Assembly: GCF_001544015.1 (NCBI RefSeq)
Contig: NZ_AP014924.1
Span: forward strand, 2,728,001-2,792,000
Source: Limnochorda pilosa
GTDB lineage: Bacteria; Bacillota; Limnochordia; Limnochordales; Limnochordaceae
Length of the DNA stretch: 64,000 nucleotides
Direction of reading: 5' to 3'
A model generated the notes under the pieces. That model saw only the letters and a program-made list of their open reading frames with translations. It did not search any database and was not told the DNA's origin. A program made the position numbers and the translations under genes. Positions 16,780 through 25,974 of this stretch are shown here, piece after piece. Positions within the stretch are counted from its first letter, which is position 1, and every line of letters begins with the position of its first letter.

Positions 16780-17316
16780 CTACTCCACCCGGGGCAGCTC
16801 GCGCACCACCTGGTGCACCGCCACCCGCACCGATGCCACGTTCACGCCCAGGAAGCCCTTGAGGTAGCCCTCCACCTGGCGCTGCACCGCCTCGCCCAGG
16901 TCGGGGATGCTGTGGTCCGGGTGGATGGCCAGGTCCAGCAGGACCTCCACACCCGTCTCACGGCTGCGGACGCGGGCATGAACGTCGCGCACCCCCCGCA
17001 CCTCCCGGGCGGCCCGGGTCACCATCCCCCGCACCGCGTCCAGGGAGACGGCCACCTCTCCCAGCTCCGTCTCCTTCACCCGCGTGGCCCGCGGTCCCTG
17101 GGCCGCGGGCAGGGCCAGCCAGAGGACGGCAGCCCCCACGAAGACCAGGAGCCCTCCCAGGGCCCCTGTCCCCCAGGGCCGTTGCACGGCCAGGGCCACC
17201 CAGCGGGAAAGCCCAACGGTCGGGTCCCAACCGCCCACCACCGCAAAGAGCGCTACCGCCACCGAGCCGCAGACCAGCGCGAAGAGAGCGACGATCCCTC
17301 GTGCGACGGGCGACAC
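16780..17316 (-). CDS. amaP: AmaP-type alkaline-shock membrane anchor protein
   Basis: A 178-residue protein with two N-terminal membrane segments (about residues 7-30 and 50-72), then a soluble Asp23-related domain (ETELGEVAVSLDAVRGMVTRAAREVRGV). In Staphylococcus AmaP tethers Asp23 to the membrane. Here asp23 precedes it by 9 bases and DUF2273 follows, which supports the same complex. GTG start at 17316. Confidence 0.9.
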   Translation of the reverse strand: MSPVARGIVALFALVCGSVAVALFAVVGGWDPTVGLSRWVALAVQRPWGTGALGGLLVFVGAAVLWLALPAAQGPRATRVKETELGEVAVSLDAVRGMVTRAAREVRGVRDVHARVRSRETGVEVLLDLAIHPDHSIPDLGEAVQRQVEGYLKGFLGVNVASVRVAVHQVVRELPRVE

Positions 17317-17325
17317 CGGACAGGA

Positions 17326-17778
17326 TCACCTCACCCGGGGCTGTTCCTCCTCCGGCTCTTCTTCCTCCGTCTGGAAGTGGACGCCCTGAACATGCACGTT
17401 GACCTCCAGGACCTCGAGCCCGGTCATGGTCTCGATGGCCCGCTTCACGTTCTCCTGGATCTGCCAGGCCACGTCGGGGATGCGCACCCCGTACTCCATC
17501 ACCACGTAGAGGTCGACCGCGGCCTGCTCCTCCCCGACCTCCACCTTGACGCCCTTGGTCAGGTTGCGCCGGCCGAGCATCTCGGCGATGCCGCCCACCA
17601 CGCCGCCGCTCATGCCCGCGACCCCCTTCACCTCGGTGGCGGCGAGCCCGGCGATGATGCTCACCACCTCGTTGGCGATGCGGGTCTCACCCAGTTCGCT
17701 CTTGCGGCGGGCGGTCTCCGGCCGCTCCTCCCAGGCCTCGTCCAGCCTGCGGGGGAGCCGCTCCTCGCTCTTCGCCAT
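17326..17778 (-). CDS. Asp23/Gls24 family envelope stress protein
   Basis: A 150-residue Asp23 (alkaline shock protein) family member. The core runs from GETRIANEVVSIIAGLAATEVKGVAGMSGG to a repeat-like IPDVAWQIQENVKRAIETMTGLEVLEVNVHVQGV. The tail is very acidic (EEEEPEEE). Members form a membrane-associated layer through AmaP and respond to envelope stress. The Bacillus equivalent at this locus is YqhY, linked to acetyl-CoA carboxylase control, and accC precedes this gene by 5 bases. Confidence 0.93.
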   Translation of the reverse strand: MAKSEERLPRRLDEAWEERPETARRKSELGETRIANEVVSIIAGLAATEVKGVAGMSGGVVGGIAEMLGRRNLTKGVKVEVGEEQAAVDLYVVMEYGVRIPDVAWQIQENVKRAIETMTGLEVLEVNVHVQGVHFQTEEEEPEEEQPRVR

Positions 17779-17783
17779 GGCCT

Positions 17784-19154
17784 CTACCTCCTCCCCTGGA
17801 GCTGAGCCGGCTTGAGGATGCGTTCCTCGATGAAGTCGGTGGAGAGCGTGCCCGCCTGGAAGACGGGATCACGCACGATCGCCCGCAGCAGCGCGATGTT
17901 GGTGGCCAGGCCCTCCACCTCCAGCTCGTCCAGGGCCTCGCTCATGCGCGCGATGGCGCCGGCCCGGTCGCGGTCGCGCACGATGAGCTTGCCGAACATC
18001 GAATCGTAGTAGGGCGGAACCACGTAGCCGGCGAACGCGGCCGAGTCCACCCGCACCCCGGGCCCCCCCGGAACGTGGTAGCGCCGGATCAGTCCCGGCG
18101 AGGGCATGAAGTTGCGGGAGGGATCCTCGGCGTTCAGCCGGCACTCGATGGCATGGCCCCGGATCACGACGCCAGCCTGATCATACCCCAGCGGCTCGCC
18201 CTCGGCAATCCGGATCTGCTCGCGCACCAGGTCGAGGCCGGTCACCTCCTCGGTGACCGGGTGCTCCACCTGGATCCGGGTGTTCATCTCCAGGAAGTAG
18301 AAGTTGCCCTGCTCGTCCAGCAGGAATTCCACCGTGCCCGCATTCACGTAGCCGCAGGCCTGAACGCCCCGGAGGGCCGCCTCGCCCATGCGGGCCCGCA
18401 GCTCCGGGCTCACCGCCGGGGAGGGCGATTCCTCCACCACCTTCTGGTGGCGGCGCTGGAGAGAGCACTCCCTCTCGCCCAGGTGGACCGCGTGGCCGTG
18501 GCGGTCGGCGAGGACCTGGATCTCCACGTGCCGGGGGCGGGTGATGAGGCGCTCCAGGTAGACGTCGGCCGAGCCGAAGGCCGCCTCGGCCTCGTTCCGG
18601 GCAGGCTGCAGCACCCGCTGCAGCTCCTCGGGGGTCGCGGCCGCCCGCATCCCCCGCCCGCCGCCTCCCGCCGACGCCTTCACCAGCACGGGGTAACCGA
18701 TCTCGCCCGCGACCTTCAGCGCCTGCCGCTCGGAGGAGACCGGGCCCTCGCTGCCGGGCAGGACGGGCACCCCCGCCTGGCGCATGAAGGCCCGCGCCTG
18801 GGCCTTGTCGCCCATCTGCTGGATGGCGGCCGCCGGCGGGCCGATGAAGACGATGCCATGGCTCTCGCAGATCTCGGAGAAGTCGGCCCGCTCCGAGAGG
18901 TAGCCGTAGCCCGGATGGATCGCGTCCACCCCGGTGAGGAGGGCGGCGCTGATGATGTTGGGGGTGTTCAGGTAGCTCTGGGTCGAGGGCGCGGGACCCA
19001 CGCAGACCGCCTGGTCGGCCAGGCGGACGTGGAGGGCGTCGCGGTCGGCTTCCGAGTAGATGGCCACGGCCTCCACGTTCATCTGGTGGAGGGCCCGGAT
19101 GATCCGGACCGCGATCTCTCCGCGGTTGGCCACCAGTACCTTGCGGAACTCCAA
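17784..19154 (-). CDS. accC: Biotin carboxylase subunit of acetyl-CoA carboxylase
   Basis: It carboxylates biotin on AccB using ATP and bicarbonate, the first half-reaction of malonyl-CoA synthesis. The 456-residue protein starts [18 protein letters not shown]. The ATP-grasp glycine-rich loop [12 protein letters not shown] is near residue 160. [35 protein letters not shown] and [13 protein letters not shown] follow in order. All are typical and the length is normal. It is 32 bases downstream of accB. The accA and accD subunits are not in the window. Confidence 0.98.
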   Translation of the reverse strand: MEFRKVLVANRGEIAVRIIRALHQMNVEAVAIYSEADRDALHVRLADQAVCVGPAPSTQSYLNTPNIISAALLTGVDAIHPGYGYLSERADFSEICESHGIVFIGPPAAAIQQMGDKAQARAFMRQAGVPVLPGSEGPVSSERQALKVAGEIGYPVLVKASAGGGGRGMRAAATPEELQRVLQPARNEAEAAFGSADVYLERLITRPRHVEIQVLADRHGHAVHLGERECSLQRRHQKVVEESPSPAVSPELRARMGEAALRGVQACGYVNAGTVEFLLDEQGNFYFLEMNTRIQVEHPVTEEVTGLDLVREQIRIAEGEPLGYDQAGVVIRGHAIECRLNAEDPSRNFMPSPGLIRRYHVPGGPGVRVDSAAFAGYVVPPYYDSMFGKLIVRDRDRAGAIARMSEALDELEVEGLATNIALLRAIVRDPVFQAGTLSTDFIEERILKPAQLQGRR

Positions 19155-19186
19155 GGGCGCGTCTCTCCTTGTCTCAGGGGAAGGGC

Positions 19187-19648
19187 TCAGAGCGGTTCCA
19201 GGATGAAGAGGGGCTGCCCGTACTCCACGGGCTGCGCGTTGGCCGCGAGGATCTTCCGCACCCGCCCGCGCGTCTCGGCTTCGATCTCGTTCATGAGCTT
19301 CATGGCTTCGATGATGCAGAGCGGCTGGCCGGGTTCCACCGCGTCCCCCACCTCCACGTAGGGCGGCGCGTCGGGGGCGGGAGCGCGATAGAAGGTCCCC
19401 ACCATGGGCGCCGAGACGACGATCTCGCCGGGTCCGGCGACGCCGTCCTCGGCAGACTCCCTGGGGATCTCCACCGCGGCGCGTGCGGGCACCTCCGCCG
19501 GCGCCGCGGCCTTGCCGTTGACGGCCACCGGTCTCTCCACCGTCGCCCGCCGGATCCTCAGGTGGGTTCCCTCGGTCTCCAGCTCCAACTCCTCGATGTC
19601 GCTCTGGCTGATCACCTGCACCAGGGCTTTGATCGTCTCCAGATCCAA
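19187..19648 (-). CDS. accB: Biotin carboxyl carrier protein of acetyl-CoA carboxylase
   Basis: The biotinylated carrier of acetyl-CoA carboxylase. The 153-residue protein has an N-terminal [22 protein letters not shown], an Ala/Pro linker, and the C-terminal biotinyl domain with the acceptor lysine in [15 protein letters not shown] at 19648 is chosen because AAGGAG lies 7 bases upstream and LDLETIKAL matches the usual MDLEKIKEL start. An earlier ATG would add 27 unsupported residues. The rare TTG may keep its translation rate low. Confidence 0.96.
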   Translation of the reverse strand: MDLETIKALVQVISQSDIEELELETEGTHLRIRRATVERPVAVNGKAAAPAEVPARAAVEIPRESAEDGVAGPGEIVVSAPMVGTFYRAPAPDAPPYVEVGDAVEPGQPLCIIEAMKLMNEIEAETRGRVRKILAANAQPVEYGQPLFILEPL

Positions 19649-19756
19649 AGGCGTGCTCCTTCCCGGCCCGGGTCCCGCCGATAGCTTTCCCGGGGAGCCA
19701 GCGCCCACCCCGGGCGTCCCGCTCACCACACTTCGATTCGGCGGGACAATCTCCTC

Positions 19757-19806
19757 TCCCCGCGCCCTTCCTCTTTCGGCGCGGGAGTCCTTCCCCCTGA
19801 GGGGGA
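19757..19806 (-). other. Two GC-rich hairpins between the spoIIIA operon and accB
   Basis: On the minus strand TCCCCC-TCA-GGGGGA (19792-19806) is followed by CCCGCGCC/GGCGCGGG with an 11-base loop (19759-19785). They lie in the 170-base spacer between spoIIIAH and accB. No U-run follows. They could slow read-through or mark an mRNA-processing site separating sporulation and lipid genes; it is not a canonical terminator. Confidence 0.5.
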
Positions 19807-19818
19807 GGGCTGGCGGCC

Positions 19819-20526
19819 CTAGCGCACCGAGGTGAGACCGTCCACCAGCGTCACCTGCTGGACCCCCACCCCGGCCAGGTTGGCCACCAGCCCTCCGAGC
19901 CGGCCCGCCTTCTCCTCATCCAGCACCTGGGAGAGGACCACCTCCACGCCGTCCTCCCCCCGGACGGCCACCGCCCCGTCGTAGCCCTGGGCCTGCATCA
20001 GGTTCTCGATGGCCAGCTCCTGCTCCAGCTGCCGGAGCTCCAGCAGGAGTGCCTGCTGGGCCTCGGCCCTGCGTCCTTCGCTGGCGCTGCCGTCGTCCAG
20101 CACGCCCCGCAGGAGCTCCATCCGCTGCGACCGCACCCGGGCCCGATCCATCCGGTAGAGGTCGTAGCCGGATCCCACCGGAAGGCCCTGCAGGTTCGAG
20201 CTGGCCGGAATGGCTGCCTGGCCGCCGGCCTCCACCGGGGCCGCCGGGGCGGGCGATGGCGTGCGGCCCGCCGCCGGGTCTGCGGCCGCGGGCTGCGGCA
20301 CCGCCTCGGGCGGGCCCAGGCTCACGGTCTCGGCCATCTGGTCCGGCGCGGGCAGGAGCCCCGCCACCCATCCCCGGACGTCCTGCCACGCCGAGCGCAC
20401 CTGGTCCGGTGTCAGGGGCGGCCGCGTCAGGCCGCCCATCGCGGCCCAGGCGCCGAGCCCCAGGACGATCGCCATGGCCAGCGTCCATCTCCAGGTCCGT
20501 CGTCCCACCACGAGGAACCTCACCAT
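19819..20526 (-). CDS. spoIIIAH: Stage III sporulation protein AH
   Basis: The mother-cell protein that pairs with forespore SpoIIQ in the feeding-tube channel. The 235-residue protein has one N-terminal membrane segment (about 15-33). A Pro/Ala-rich linker follows, then the ring-forming YscJ/FliF-like C-terminal domain ([21 protein letters not shown] and [20 protein letters not shown]). ATG at 20526 is chosen with GGAGG 9 bases upstream. It is the last gene of the spoIIIA operon. Confidence 0.94.
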   Translation of the reverse strand: MVRFLVVGRRTWRWTLAMAIVLGLGAWAAMGGLTRPPLTPDQVRSAWQDVRGWVAGLLPAPDQMAETVSLGPPEAVPQPAAADPAAGRTPSPAPAAPVEAGGQAAIPASSNLQGLPVGSGYDLYRMDRARVRSQRMELLRGVLDDGSASEGRRAEAQQALLLELRQLEQELAIENLMQAQGYDGAVAVRGEDGVEVVLSQVLDEEKAGRLGGLVANLAGVGVQQVTLVDGLTSVR

Positions 20527-20563
20527 CCTCTCTCGCCTCCTGATCGCGTTTCTCCTCGCCCGC

Positions 20564-21181
20564 CTAGCGTGCAGGCACCACACGCACCCGGTACTCGGGC
20601 ACGTGGAGCACGGTGGCCACGGCCTCCGCCAGCACCCGGCGCACCGCGGGGTCGCCGGCCCCCTGGGCCGCAACCACCACGCCCGCCACCCGGGGCCACT
20701 CCCGGCCCACGGTCAGGGCCGGTACGTCGCGGGAGCCGGTACTGTCGCGTACCGACTCGGTGATCCGCCGCTCCTGGGTAGAGCGGGTGCCCCCTTGCGC
20801 GTCCCGTTCGTCGGTCTGGCTCTCCTCCCGGGTGGTGTCCCTGGCCAGCTCCTGCCGAAAGCCCTGCTCCAGGGTGAGCATCACCTGGACCTGGCCGGCG
20901 CCCGTGATCCGGCCGAGAATCGCCTCCAGCTCGGCCGTCACCTGCTGCACGTAGCGCTGGTCGGGGTCGGCCGCACCGCTTCCGGCGCCGGGCGGAGGGA
21001 CGGGCCGCGGTGCGGGGGCGAGCCCTCGCCCGCCCATCAGCAGCGCCGCGCCTGCGAGCGCCGCCACCCCCAGCAAGAGCAGGCGTCTCCTGCCCTCAGG
21101 CCCCAGGCCGAAGCGATCCGCCGGCCCCTCGGCTCCGGCGAGCGGCCCCATCCATCTCCTGAGCGCCTCCCAGAAAGCCAC
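20564..21181 (-). CDS. spoIIIAG: Stage III sporulation protein AG
   Basis: A ring-forming component of the SpoIIIA-SpoIIQ channel. The 205-residue protein has one membrane segment (about 35-50, LLLLGVAALAGAALLMGG). A Pro-rich linker follows, then YVQQVTAELEAILGRITGAGQVQVMLTLEQG. The Asp/Arg/Thr-rich stretch near residues 115-145 is typical, as is the C-terminal PRVAGVVVAAQGAGDPAVRRVLAEAV. Length and neighbours are as expected. Confidence 0.95.
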   Translation of the reverse strand: MAFWEALRRWMGPLAGAEGPADRFGLGPEGRRRLLLLGVAALAGAALLMGGRGLAPAPRPVPPPGAGSGAADPDQRYVQQVTAELEAILGRITGAGQVQVMLTLEQGFRQELARDTTREESQTDERDAQGGTRSTQERRITESVRDSTGSRDVPALTVGREWPRVAGVVVAAQGAGDPAVRRVLAEAVATVLHVPEYRVRVVPAR

Positions 21182-21195
21182 GGCCCTCCCCCTCC

Positions 21196-21927
21196 TCAGG
21201 GCTCCACCTGCACCCGATCGGCCGGGACCTGGTAGAAGCCAGCCAGCAGCGCCCTCACCTGCTCCCGCAGATCCCCGCCGCCCGGGGCCTGGGGGGCGGG
21301 CCTCGGGTCCCCGCCGCCGGCAGGCGGGCCGGCCGGGCCCTCACCCACCCGGAACGGCACCACCTTCACCGAGTCCACGGGCGCCACGCTCACCGCCACC
21401 GCCCTGCGGGCCGGTCCGGCCGTCCCGCCGGCGCCCCCGCGCGGCGGGCTCCCCGCTCCCCCGTCCCCCCCGTTCGCGGGGTCGCCACCGGCGGGGGCGG
21501 GCACGGCCCCGTCCTGCCCGGCTTCCCCGAGAGAGACGTGGATCGACTCCACCCACCCGTCGGGGGCCAGCTCCACCGTGGTTGCGGCCGGGCGCACCCC
21601 CAGGCGCAGCTCCACCAGCCTGGCCGCCTGCAGGGCCGCCTGTCCCTCGGCCTCGCGCCGGGCCCGGTCCTGCAGGGCCAGGGCCAGCCGCCTTCCCTCG
21701 GCCACGGGCTCGCCCCGGGGCGGCGGGGGCAGGGTGAGGGCGGGCAGGCTCCACTGGAAGGCGCCCAACTGCACGAAGGGCCTGATCACCGCTACGGCCA
21801 GCACCACACCCAGGATCACCCGCACGTAGGGCCGCATGGAGCCATCGGGCAGCAGGAGCTCCGCCAGGGCCAGGAGCAGCACCAGGCTGATCAACGCGTG
21901 GAGCCAGTCCAGCAGGAACCCCACCAC
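21196..21927 (-). CDS. spoIIIAF: Stage III sporulation protein AF
   Basis: A membrane component of the SpoIIIA machine. The 243-residue protein has two N-terminal membrane segments (about 9-26 and 36-50) with ELLLPDGSMRPYVRVILGVVL between them, which is diagnostic. A long variable Gly/Pro/Ala-rich middle (about 130-190) leads to a C-terminal VRALLAGFYQVPADRVQVEP. The variable middle is longer than in Bacillus, in line with the high GC content. GTG start at 21927 or 21924. Confidence 0.92.
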   Translation of the reverse strand: MVGFLLDWLHALISLVLLLALAELLLPDGSMRPYVRVILGVVLAVAVIRPFVQLGAFQWSLPALTLPPPPRGEPVAEGRRLALALQDRARREAEGQAALQAARLVELRLGVRPAATTVELAPDGWVESIHVSLGEAGQDGAVPAPAGGDPANGGDGGAGSPPRGGAGGTAGPARRAVAVSVAPVDSVKVVPFRVGEGPAGPPAGGGDPRPAPQAPGGGDLREQVRALLAGFYQVPADRVQVEP

Positions 21928-21958
21928 GGCCCTCCTCCCGCGTCCCTTCAGGCAGCGA

Positions 21959-23140
21959 CTAGCGCAGCATCACCGCCAGGTTCCCCGCACCCACCAGCAC
22001 CATGATCGAGATGAAGAACATGATCCCTACCGTGGCCAGGGAGACCATGGCCAGCGCCACGCTGGATCCGATGCCCTCCAGGGCGCCCACCAGGCGCTCG
22101 TCGCAGAGCGGCTGCATCAGCGCGGTGACGACCTTGTAGACCGCCAGGATGGCCACGATCTTCAAGACCGGCACCGTCACCGCGAGCAGGAGCGCGAGGA
22201 GGCCGAAGGCGCCCACGCCGCTCTTGATCACCAGCGATCCGCCCATCACCACCTCCACCGCGTCGGACATCATGCGGCCCACCACCGGAACGAAGTTGCC
22301 CGTGAGGAACTTGGCGGTGCGCAGGGCGACCCCGTCGGCCACGGGCCCCACCACGCCCCGAACGGCCATCACCCCGATGAAGACGGTGAAGACCAGCCCC
22401 AGCCCCACGGTGACCGCCTGGCGGGCCAAGCCGGCCAGGCGGGAGACGGGGAAACCTCGTGAGAAGTGGGCCGCCACGCTCAGCACCGCGGCGATGACGA
22501 GCAGGGGCAGGATCCAGCGCTGCATGACCGCGGCCACGCCCGTCACGGTGGTGATCAGGAGTGGGTGGAAAAGCCCGGCGGAGGTGACCCCGCCCGCGGC
22601 CGCCACCAGCGTGGCCAGGAGCGGGAGCAGCGCGAACATGAGGCCGGTCATCTGCTCCACGCTGGAACCCACGATGGCGACCACCTCCCGGAAGCTCTGC
22701 AGGCCCAGGTAGCTCAGGGCCAGGAAGACCATGAGAAAGGCGATCTCATCCACCCTGCCGCCGCCCCCGGCCGGGCTCAGCTGCTGCAGCACCGACCCCA
22801 CCACCACCAGGATCAGGAGCTGTCCAAGGAGCCGGGCGTGAAAGACGACCTCCCGCAGCAGGTACGCCCCCAGCTCCCGGCCCATGCGGCCCACGTCCAG
22901 GCCGGCGCCCGCCCCCGGATCCGCCAGCATCCGGCGCACGTCCAGGGTGGGCAGGAGCCGGCGCACGTCCGCGTCCAGGGCCTCCACGGCCTGGTCCAGG
23001 GTGGAGGTGTCGAGCTCCTCGAGCTGCCAGAGCGCCTCTTGCCCGCCCCCGCTTCCGGCCGGTGCCTGGAGGCTCGCGGCGACGGCCGCCGCCGGGCCGG
23101 CCACCGGCACCAGCCCCAGGGCTCCCGTGAGAAAGAGCAC
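21959..23140 (-). CDS. spoIIIAE: Stage III sporulation protein AE
   Basis: A polytopic membrane protein of the SpoIIIA channel. From GTG at 23140 it is 393 residues, with a signal peptide (VLFLTGALGLVPVAGPAAAVAA). About seven membrane segments follow; family stretches include GRMMSDAVEVVMGG, LLAVTVPVLKIVAILAVYK and LVGALEGIGSSVALAMVSLA. The frame is open further upstream, overlapping spoIIIAD, but 23140 begins at a proper signal peptide and gives the usual length. There is no strong Shine-Dalgarno, so the start is uncertain. Confidence 0.93.
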   Translation of the reverse strand: MLFLTGALGLVPVAGPAAAVAASLQAPAGSGGGQEALWQLEELDTSTLDQAVEALDADVRRLLPTLDVRRMLADPGAGAGLDVGRMGRELGAYLLREVVFHARLLGQLLILVVVGSVLQQLSPAGGGGRVDEIAFLMVFLALSYLGLQSFREVVAIVGSSVEQMTGLMFALLPLLATLVAAAGGVTSAGLFHPLLITTVTGVAAVMQRWILPLLVIAAVLSVAAHFSRGFPVSRLAGLARQAVTVGLGLVFTVFIGVMAVRGVVGPVADGVALRTAKFLTGNFVPVVGRMMSDAVEVVMGGSLVIKSGVGAFGLLALLLAVTVPVLKIVAILAVYKVVTALMQPLCDERLVGALEGIGSSVALAMVSLATVGIMFFISIMVLVGAGNLAVMLR

Positions 23141-23183
23141 CCAGAGACCCCAGTCTCTGGGGCGTCCCCCCCCGCCCCGCCGC

Positions 23184-23582
23184 CTACGGCTGCCGGGGAA
23201 GGAGGCGCAGGAGCGTGTCCAGCAGGGCCGTGAAGAGCGGAATGGCCAGGACAAGGATCAACACCTTCCCCGCAAGCTCGATGAGGGCGGCGATGGACCC
23301 CTCGCCCGCGTCCTTGCTCATCTGGGCGCCGAAGGTGGCCAGGTAGGCCACGGCAACGGCCCGCAGCACCACGTCCAGGTAGTAGCCCGACAGCTCCGCC
23401 CGGCGCCCCAGCTCCCGGAAGAGGTCCACGAGCTGGCCCAGCGGCCCCAGCAAGAGCAGGAAGACCACCAGCACGTACGCCATCGAGAGCTCGAAGGCGA
23501 TCTCCGGGTACTGCCGCCGGAGGAAGAGCAGCACCACCGTCAGGACCAGCCCCAGGCCCACGATGCGGGCGATCTCCCCCAT
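23184..23582 (-). CDS. spoIIIAD: Stage III sporulation protein AD
   Basis: A 132-residue membrane protein with about four hydrophobic segments, starting GEIARIVGLGLVLTVVLLFLR. The ATG at 23582 is two bases after the spoIIIAC stop. SpoIIIAC and SpoIIIAD belong to one family, and both are needed for the forespore channel. It ends just before spoIIIAE. Confidence 0.93.
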   Translation of the reverse strand: MGEIARIVGLGLVLTVVLLFLRRQYPEIAFELSMAYVLVVFLLLLGPLGQLVDLFRELGRRAELSGYYLDVVLRAVAVAYLATFGAQMSKDAGEGSIAALIELAGKVLILVLAIPLFTALLDTLLRLLPRQP

Positions 23583-23584
23583 GG

Positions 23585-23782
23585 CTACCACCAGCGAAAG
23601 ACGCTCTCGACGTCCTGGAAGAGCCGGGCGATGAGCCGGATCAGCCAAAGGAGCACGATGACCACTCCGGCCAGGCTCAGCATCTGGGCCTGCTCCTGGC
23701 GCCCGGCCTGGGAGAGGAAGATGTTCAGGATGGTGATGAGGATCCCCAGGCCGGCGATCTGGTAGATCACGCCGATGTCCAT
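23585..23782 (-). CDS. spoIIIAC: Stage III sporulation protein AC
   Basis: A 65-residue protein with two membrane segments (IYQIAGLGILITILNIFL and MLSLAGVVIVLLWLI). Length and MDIGVIYQIAGLG start are typical of SpoIIIAC. It lies between spoIIIAB and spoIIIAD in the normal order. The ATG at 23782 is an internal start of a longer, unsupported frame. Confidence 0.95.
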   Translation of the reverse strand: MDIGVIYQIAGLGILITILNIFLSQAGRQEQAQMLSLAGVVIVLLWLIRLIARLFQDVESVFRWW

Positions 23783-23808
23783 GCCCGCCGCTCCCACCTG
23801 GCTCAGTC

Positions 23809-24333
23809 TCAGTAGAGGATGAGGACCACCAGCGCCCCTGCGCTGAAGCCCGCAAACGGCCACAGCCGGGCCTCCCGCTCCCACCGCCTCTCGGCCGCCC
23901 GGCGGTGGTCCGCCAGCCGCCGGCGGGTCAGCTCCAGGAGGCGGACCTGGTCCCGGCTGTCCGAGACGCCCAGGCGATCGCCCAGCCGGGCGATGGCCAC
24001 CCGGTCTTCGGGCGTCAGCCCCGCTCGCCGGTCCAGATCGTCCACCCCCAGGAGCCACGCCTCGCGGGGAAGCCGGCAGGCGGGGGGCCCCAGCTCCGCG
24101 GCCACCCGGACCCAGAAGCGGTCCCACGGGGCGCCCACCTGCGCCGCCACCCGGCGGCATGCCTCAGGCAGCGGGGTCTGCCCGTAGCTGATCTCGCCCT
24201 CCAAGAGGGCCAGGCCATGCTCCATGGCCTCCAGCAGCCGTACCCGCCGGGACAGCGCCCAGGAGAGGGTCTGCCCTGCCAGGGTGGAGGCGAGCACGGC
24301 CAGACCGGCCCCGAACTCGGCCACCGCCGGCAC
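23809..24333 (-). CDS. spoIIIAB: Stage III sporulation protein AB
   Basis: A 174-residue protein with an N-terminal hydrophobic segment and a C-terminal membrane segment (AGFSAGALVVLILY). The helical soluble part has LLEAMEHGLALLEGEISYGQTPLPEACRR, a GspF-like pattern typical of SpoIIIAB. It follows spoIIIAA by 33 bases. It is part of the type II/III secretion-like SpoIIIA complex. Confidence 0.95.
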   Translation of the reverse strand: MPAVAEFGAGLAVLASTLAGQTLSWALSRRVRLLEAMEHGLALLEGEISYGQTPLPEACRRVAAQVGAPWDRFWVRVAAELGPPACRLPREAWLLGVDDLDRRAGLTPEDRVAIARLGDRLGVSDSRDQVRLLELTRRRLADHRRAAERRWEREARLWPFAGFSAGALVVLILY

Positions 24334-24366
24334 CGCCAGGCCTCCCGTCTTTGTCCACGTTCCGGA

Positions 24367-25425
24367 CTATAGGTATTCGGAGCGGGCCGGGATATGAGGA
24401 CGAGGGTGAAGCGCCACCAGGGTGCCCGGGCGGGGGTGGCGGCCGAGGACGCAGACGGCCTCGAAGGCCCGGTGGGCCAGGAGCGGCTGGAGCCCCGGGC
24501 GCGCGGCCAGCTCCTCCAGGCTCCCGGCGTGCGCGGTGACCAGCACCGCGACGCCCGCCTCCCGGGCTTCCAGCACGGCCCGAGCGTCCTCCTCGGAGCC
24601 GATCTCGTCCGTGGCCACCAGCTGGGGGTCCATGGTGCGGACGAGCTGCATGAGGCCCACCGCCTTTCGGGCCCGGTCCAGCACGTCGGTGCGGGGGCCG
24701 ACCCGGTTGCGGGGCACGCCCCGGTGGCAGGCGGCCACCTCCGACCGCTCGTCCACCAGGCCGACCCGCATGCCCTCCACCTGCCTCTCGGGGCACCCCT
24801 CGCTCGCCCGGCGCACCAGGTCCCGGAGGAGGGTGGTCTTGCCCGAGCCGGGCGGGCCCACCAGCAGCAACGAGGGCCAGGGGGGGAGGAGACCGTGGTC
24901 CTGCAGCGAGTCCAGCAGCAGCTCCGCGGCCCCGACAAGCTCCCGGGCGATCCGCAGGTTGGCCGCGGTCACCTGGGCCAGCCGGTGCCCCCGCTCGCTG
25001 GCCACCACCTGACCGGCGAGGCCGAGCCGGTGACCGCCCGGAAGGGTCACGAACCCCTGGCACAGCTCCTCTTCCAGGGCGTAGACCGACCCCTGGGCCA
25101 CCCGCTGCAGCAGGCGCTGGCAGAGGCCGTCGCCGGCGATCCAAGCCCTTGCCGCGTCGGTGGTCAGCTCGCCCGAGGGGTCCAGGAAGCGGCTCGCGCC
25201 CGTGAAGCAGAGCTCCACCGGGCGGCCCTCGCCCAGACGGAGCTCCACCAGGGCACCCAGCCCCGGCGGCTCCTGGAGGGGGACCCGCCGTTCCAGTTCC
25301 AGGGGAAGCAGGTTCCGTACGGAAGGAGGCAGGAGCGGGCGCACAGGGATCCTCCCCCTGCCGTCGTCCGGGGGCCGGGAAGTTCGGGGGCGCCCCTCGA
25401 GCGAGGCCAGGCGGTCCTTGTCCAT
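24367..25425 (-). CDS. spoIIIAA: Stage III sporulation protein AA (ATPase)
   Basis: The ATPase of the SpoIIIA complex, related to type II/IV secretion ATPases. The 352-residue protein has VYALEEELCQGFVTLPGGHRLGLAG near residue 120 and Walker A LVGPPGSGKTT near 190. VGLVDERSEVAA and an acidic DEIGSEEDARAV follow. The ATG at 25425 matches the usual start region; its Shine-Dalgarno is weak. It is the first gene of the sporulation operon. No sigma-E promoter could be recognised with confidence. Confidence 0.95.
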   Translation of the reverse strand: MDKDRLASLEGRPRTSRPPDDGRGRIPVRPLLPPSVRNLLPLELERRVPLQEPPGLGALVELRLGEGRPVELCFTGASRFLDPSGELTTDAARAWIAGDGLCQRLLQRVAQGSVYALEEELCQGFVTLPGGHRLGLAGQVVASERGHRLAQVTAANLRIARELVGAAELLLDSLQDHGLLPPWPSLLLVGPPGSGKTTLLRDLVRRASEGCPERQVEGMRVGLVDERSEVAACHRGVPRNRVGPRTDVLDRARKAVGLMQLVRTMDPQLVATDEIGSEEDARAVLEAREAGVAVLVTAHAGSLEELAARPGLQPLLAHRAFEAVCVLGRHPRPGTLVALHPRPHIPARSEYL

Positions 25426-25487
25426 CCCTATGCGCTGGTGCCCGCCCCCAGGCCGATGCCGTTCCGGACCCGTGGGGGCGGCGTTCT

Positions 25488-25907
25488 TCAGCGGCTCGCG
25501 CCGTCGGCGGTCGGGGCGCCGGCGACTTCTTGCGACGTCCCCTGGTAAAGCGGACCCCGGTGGATCACGTGCCCGCACTCGGGGCAGGTGACCTCCGAGG
25601 CTTCGTCCTCCAAGAACTCCGCCTCCACCACCAGGGGCGTGTGGCAGCTGGGGCACTCGAGCTCGGTCATGTCGGCCTCGTCGTAGCCGTAAAGGTCCGC
25701 CTCCACGTCGAAAAGATCGTCGTCGACGGCCTGGACGTACTCCTCCAGCTCCTCCAGGTCGCCCCGCATCGCCTCCACCGCCGCGTCCAGCGAATCGAGC
25801 GCCTCCAGAACCGAGGTCCAGACGGGCTCGGATCCGGAGGCCCCGTCCGTTCCCCGGCCCTCCAGCAATCCCCTCGCGTAGGCGAGCTTCTGCTTCACGT
25901 CCGACAT
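25488..25907 (-). CDS. CD1247-type protein with C-terminal zinc ribbon
   Basis: A 139-residue protein. The N-terminal helix (VKQKLAYARGLLEG) and DLEELEEYVQAVDDDLFDVEADLYG match the small family known from Clostridioides CD1247. The C-terminal zinc ribbon has CPSCHTPL and CPECGHVI. The gene is normally between efp and spoIIIAA in Clostridia, as here. Its function is unknown. The acidic coiled-coil-like centre and zinc ribbon suggest a protein or RNA contact role. Confidence 0.85.
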   Translation of the reverse strand: MSDVKQKLAYARGLLEGRGTDGASGSEPVWTSVLEALDSLDAAVEAMRGDLEELEEYVQAVDDDLFDVEADLYGYDEADMTELECPSCHTPLVVEAEFLEDEASEVTCPECGHVIHRGPLYQGTSQEVAGAPTADGASR

Positions 25908-25974
25908 GAATGCCCCTCCCGCAGGCTTGCGTCGCGGTTAATCTCTGCCCGCAGCGCGCCGGCCATTCGGGAGG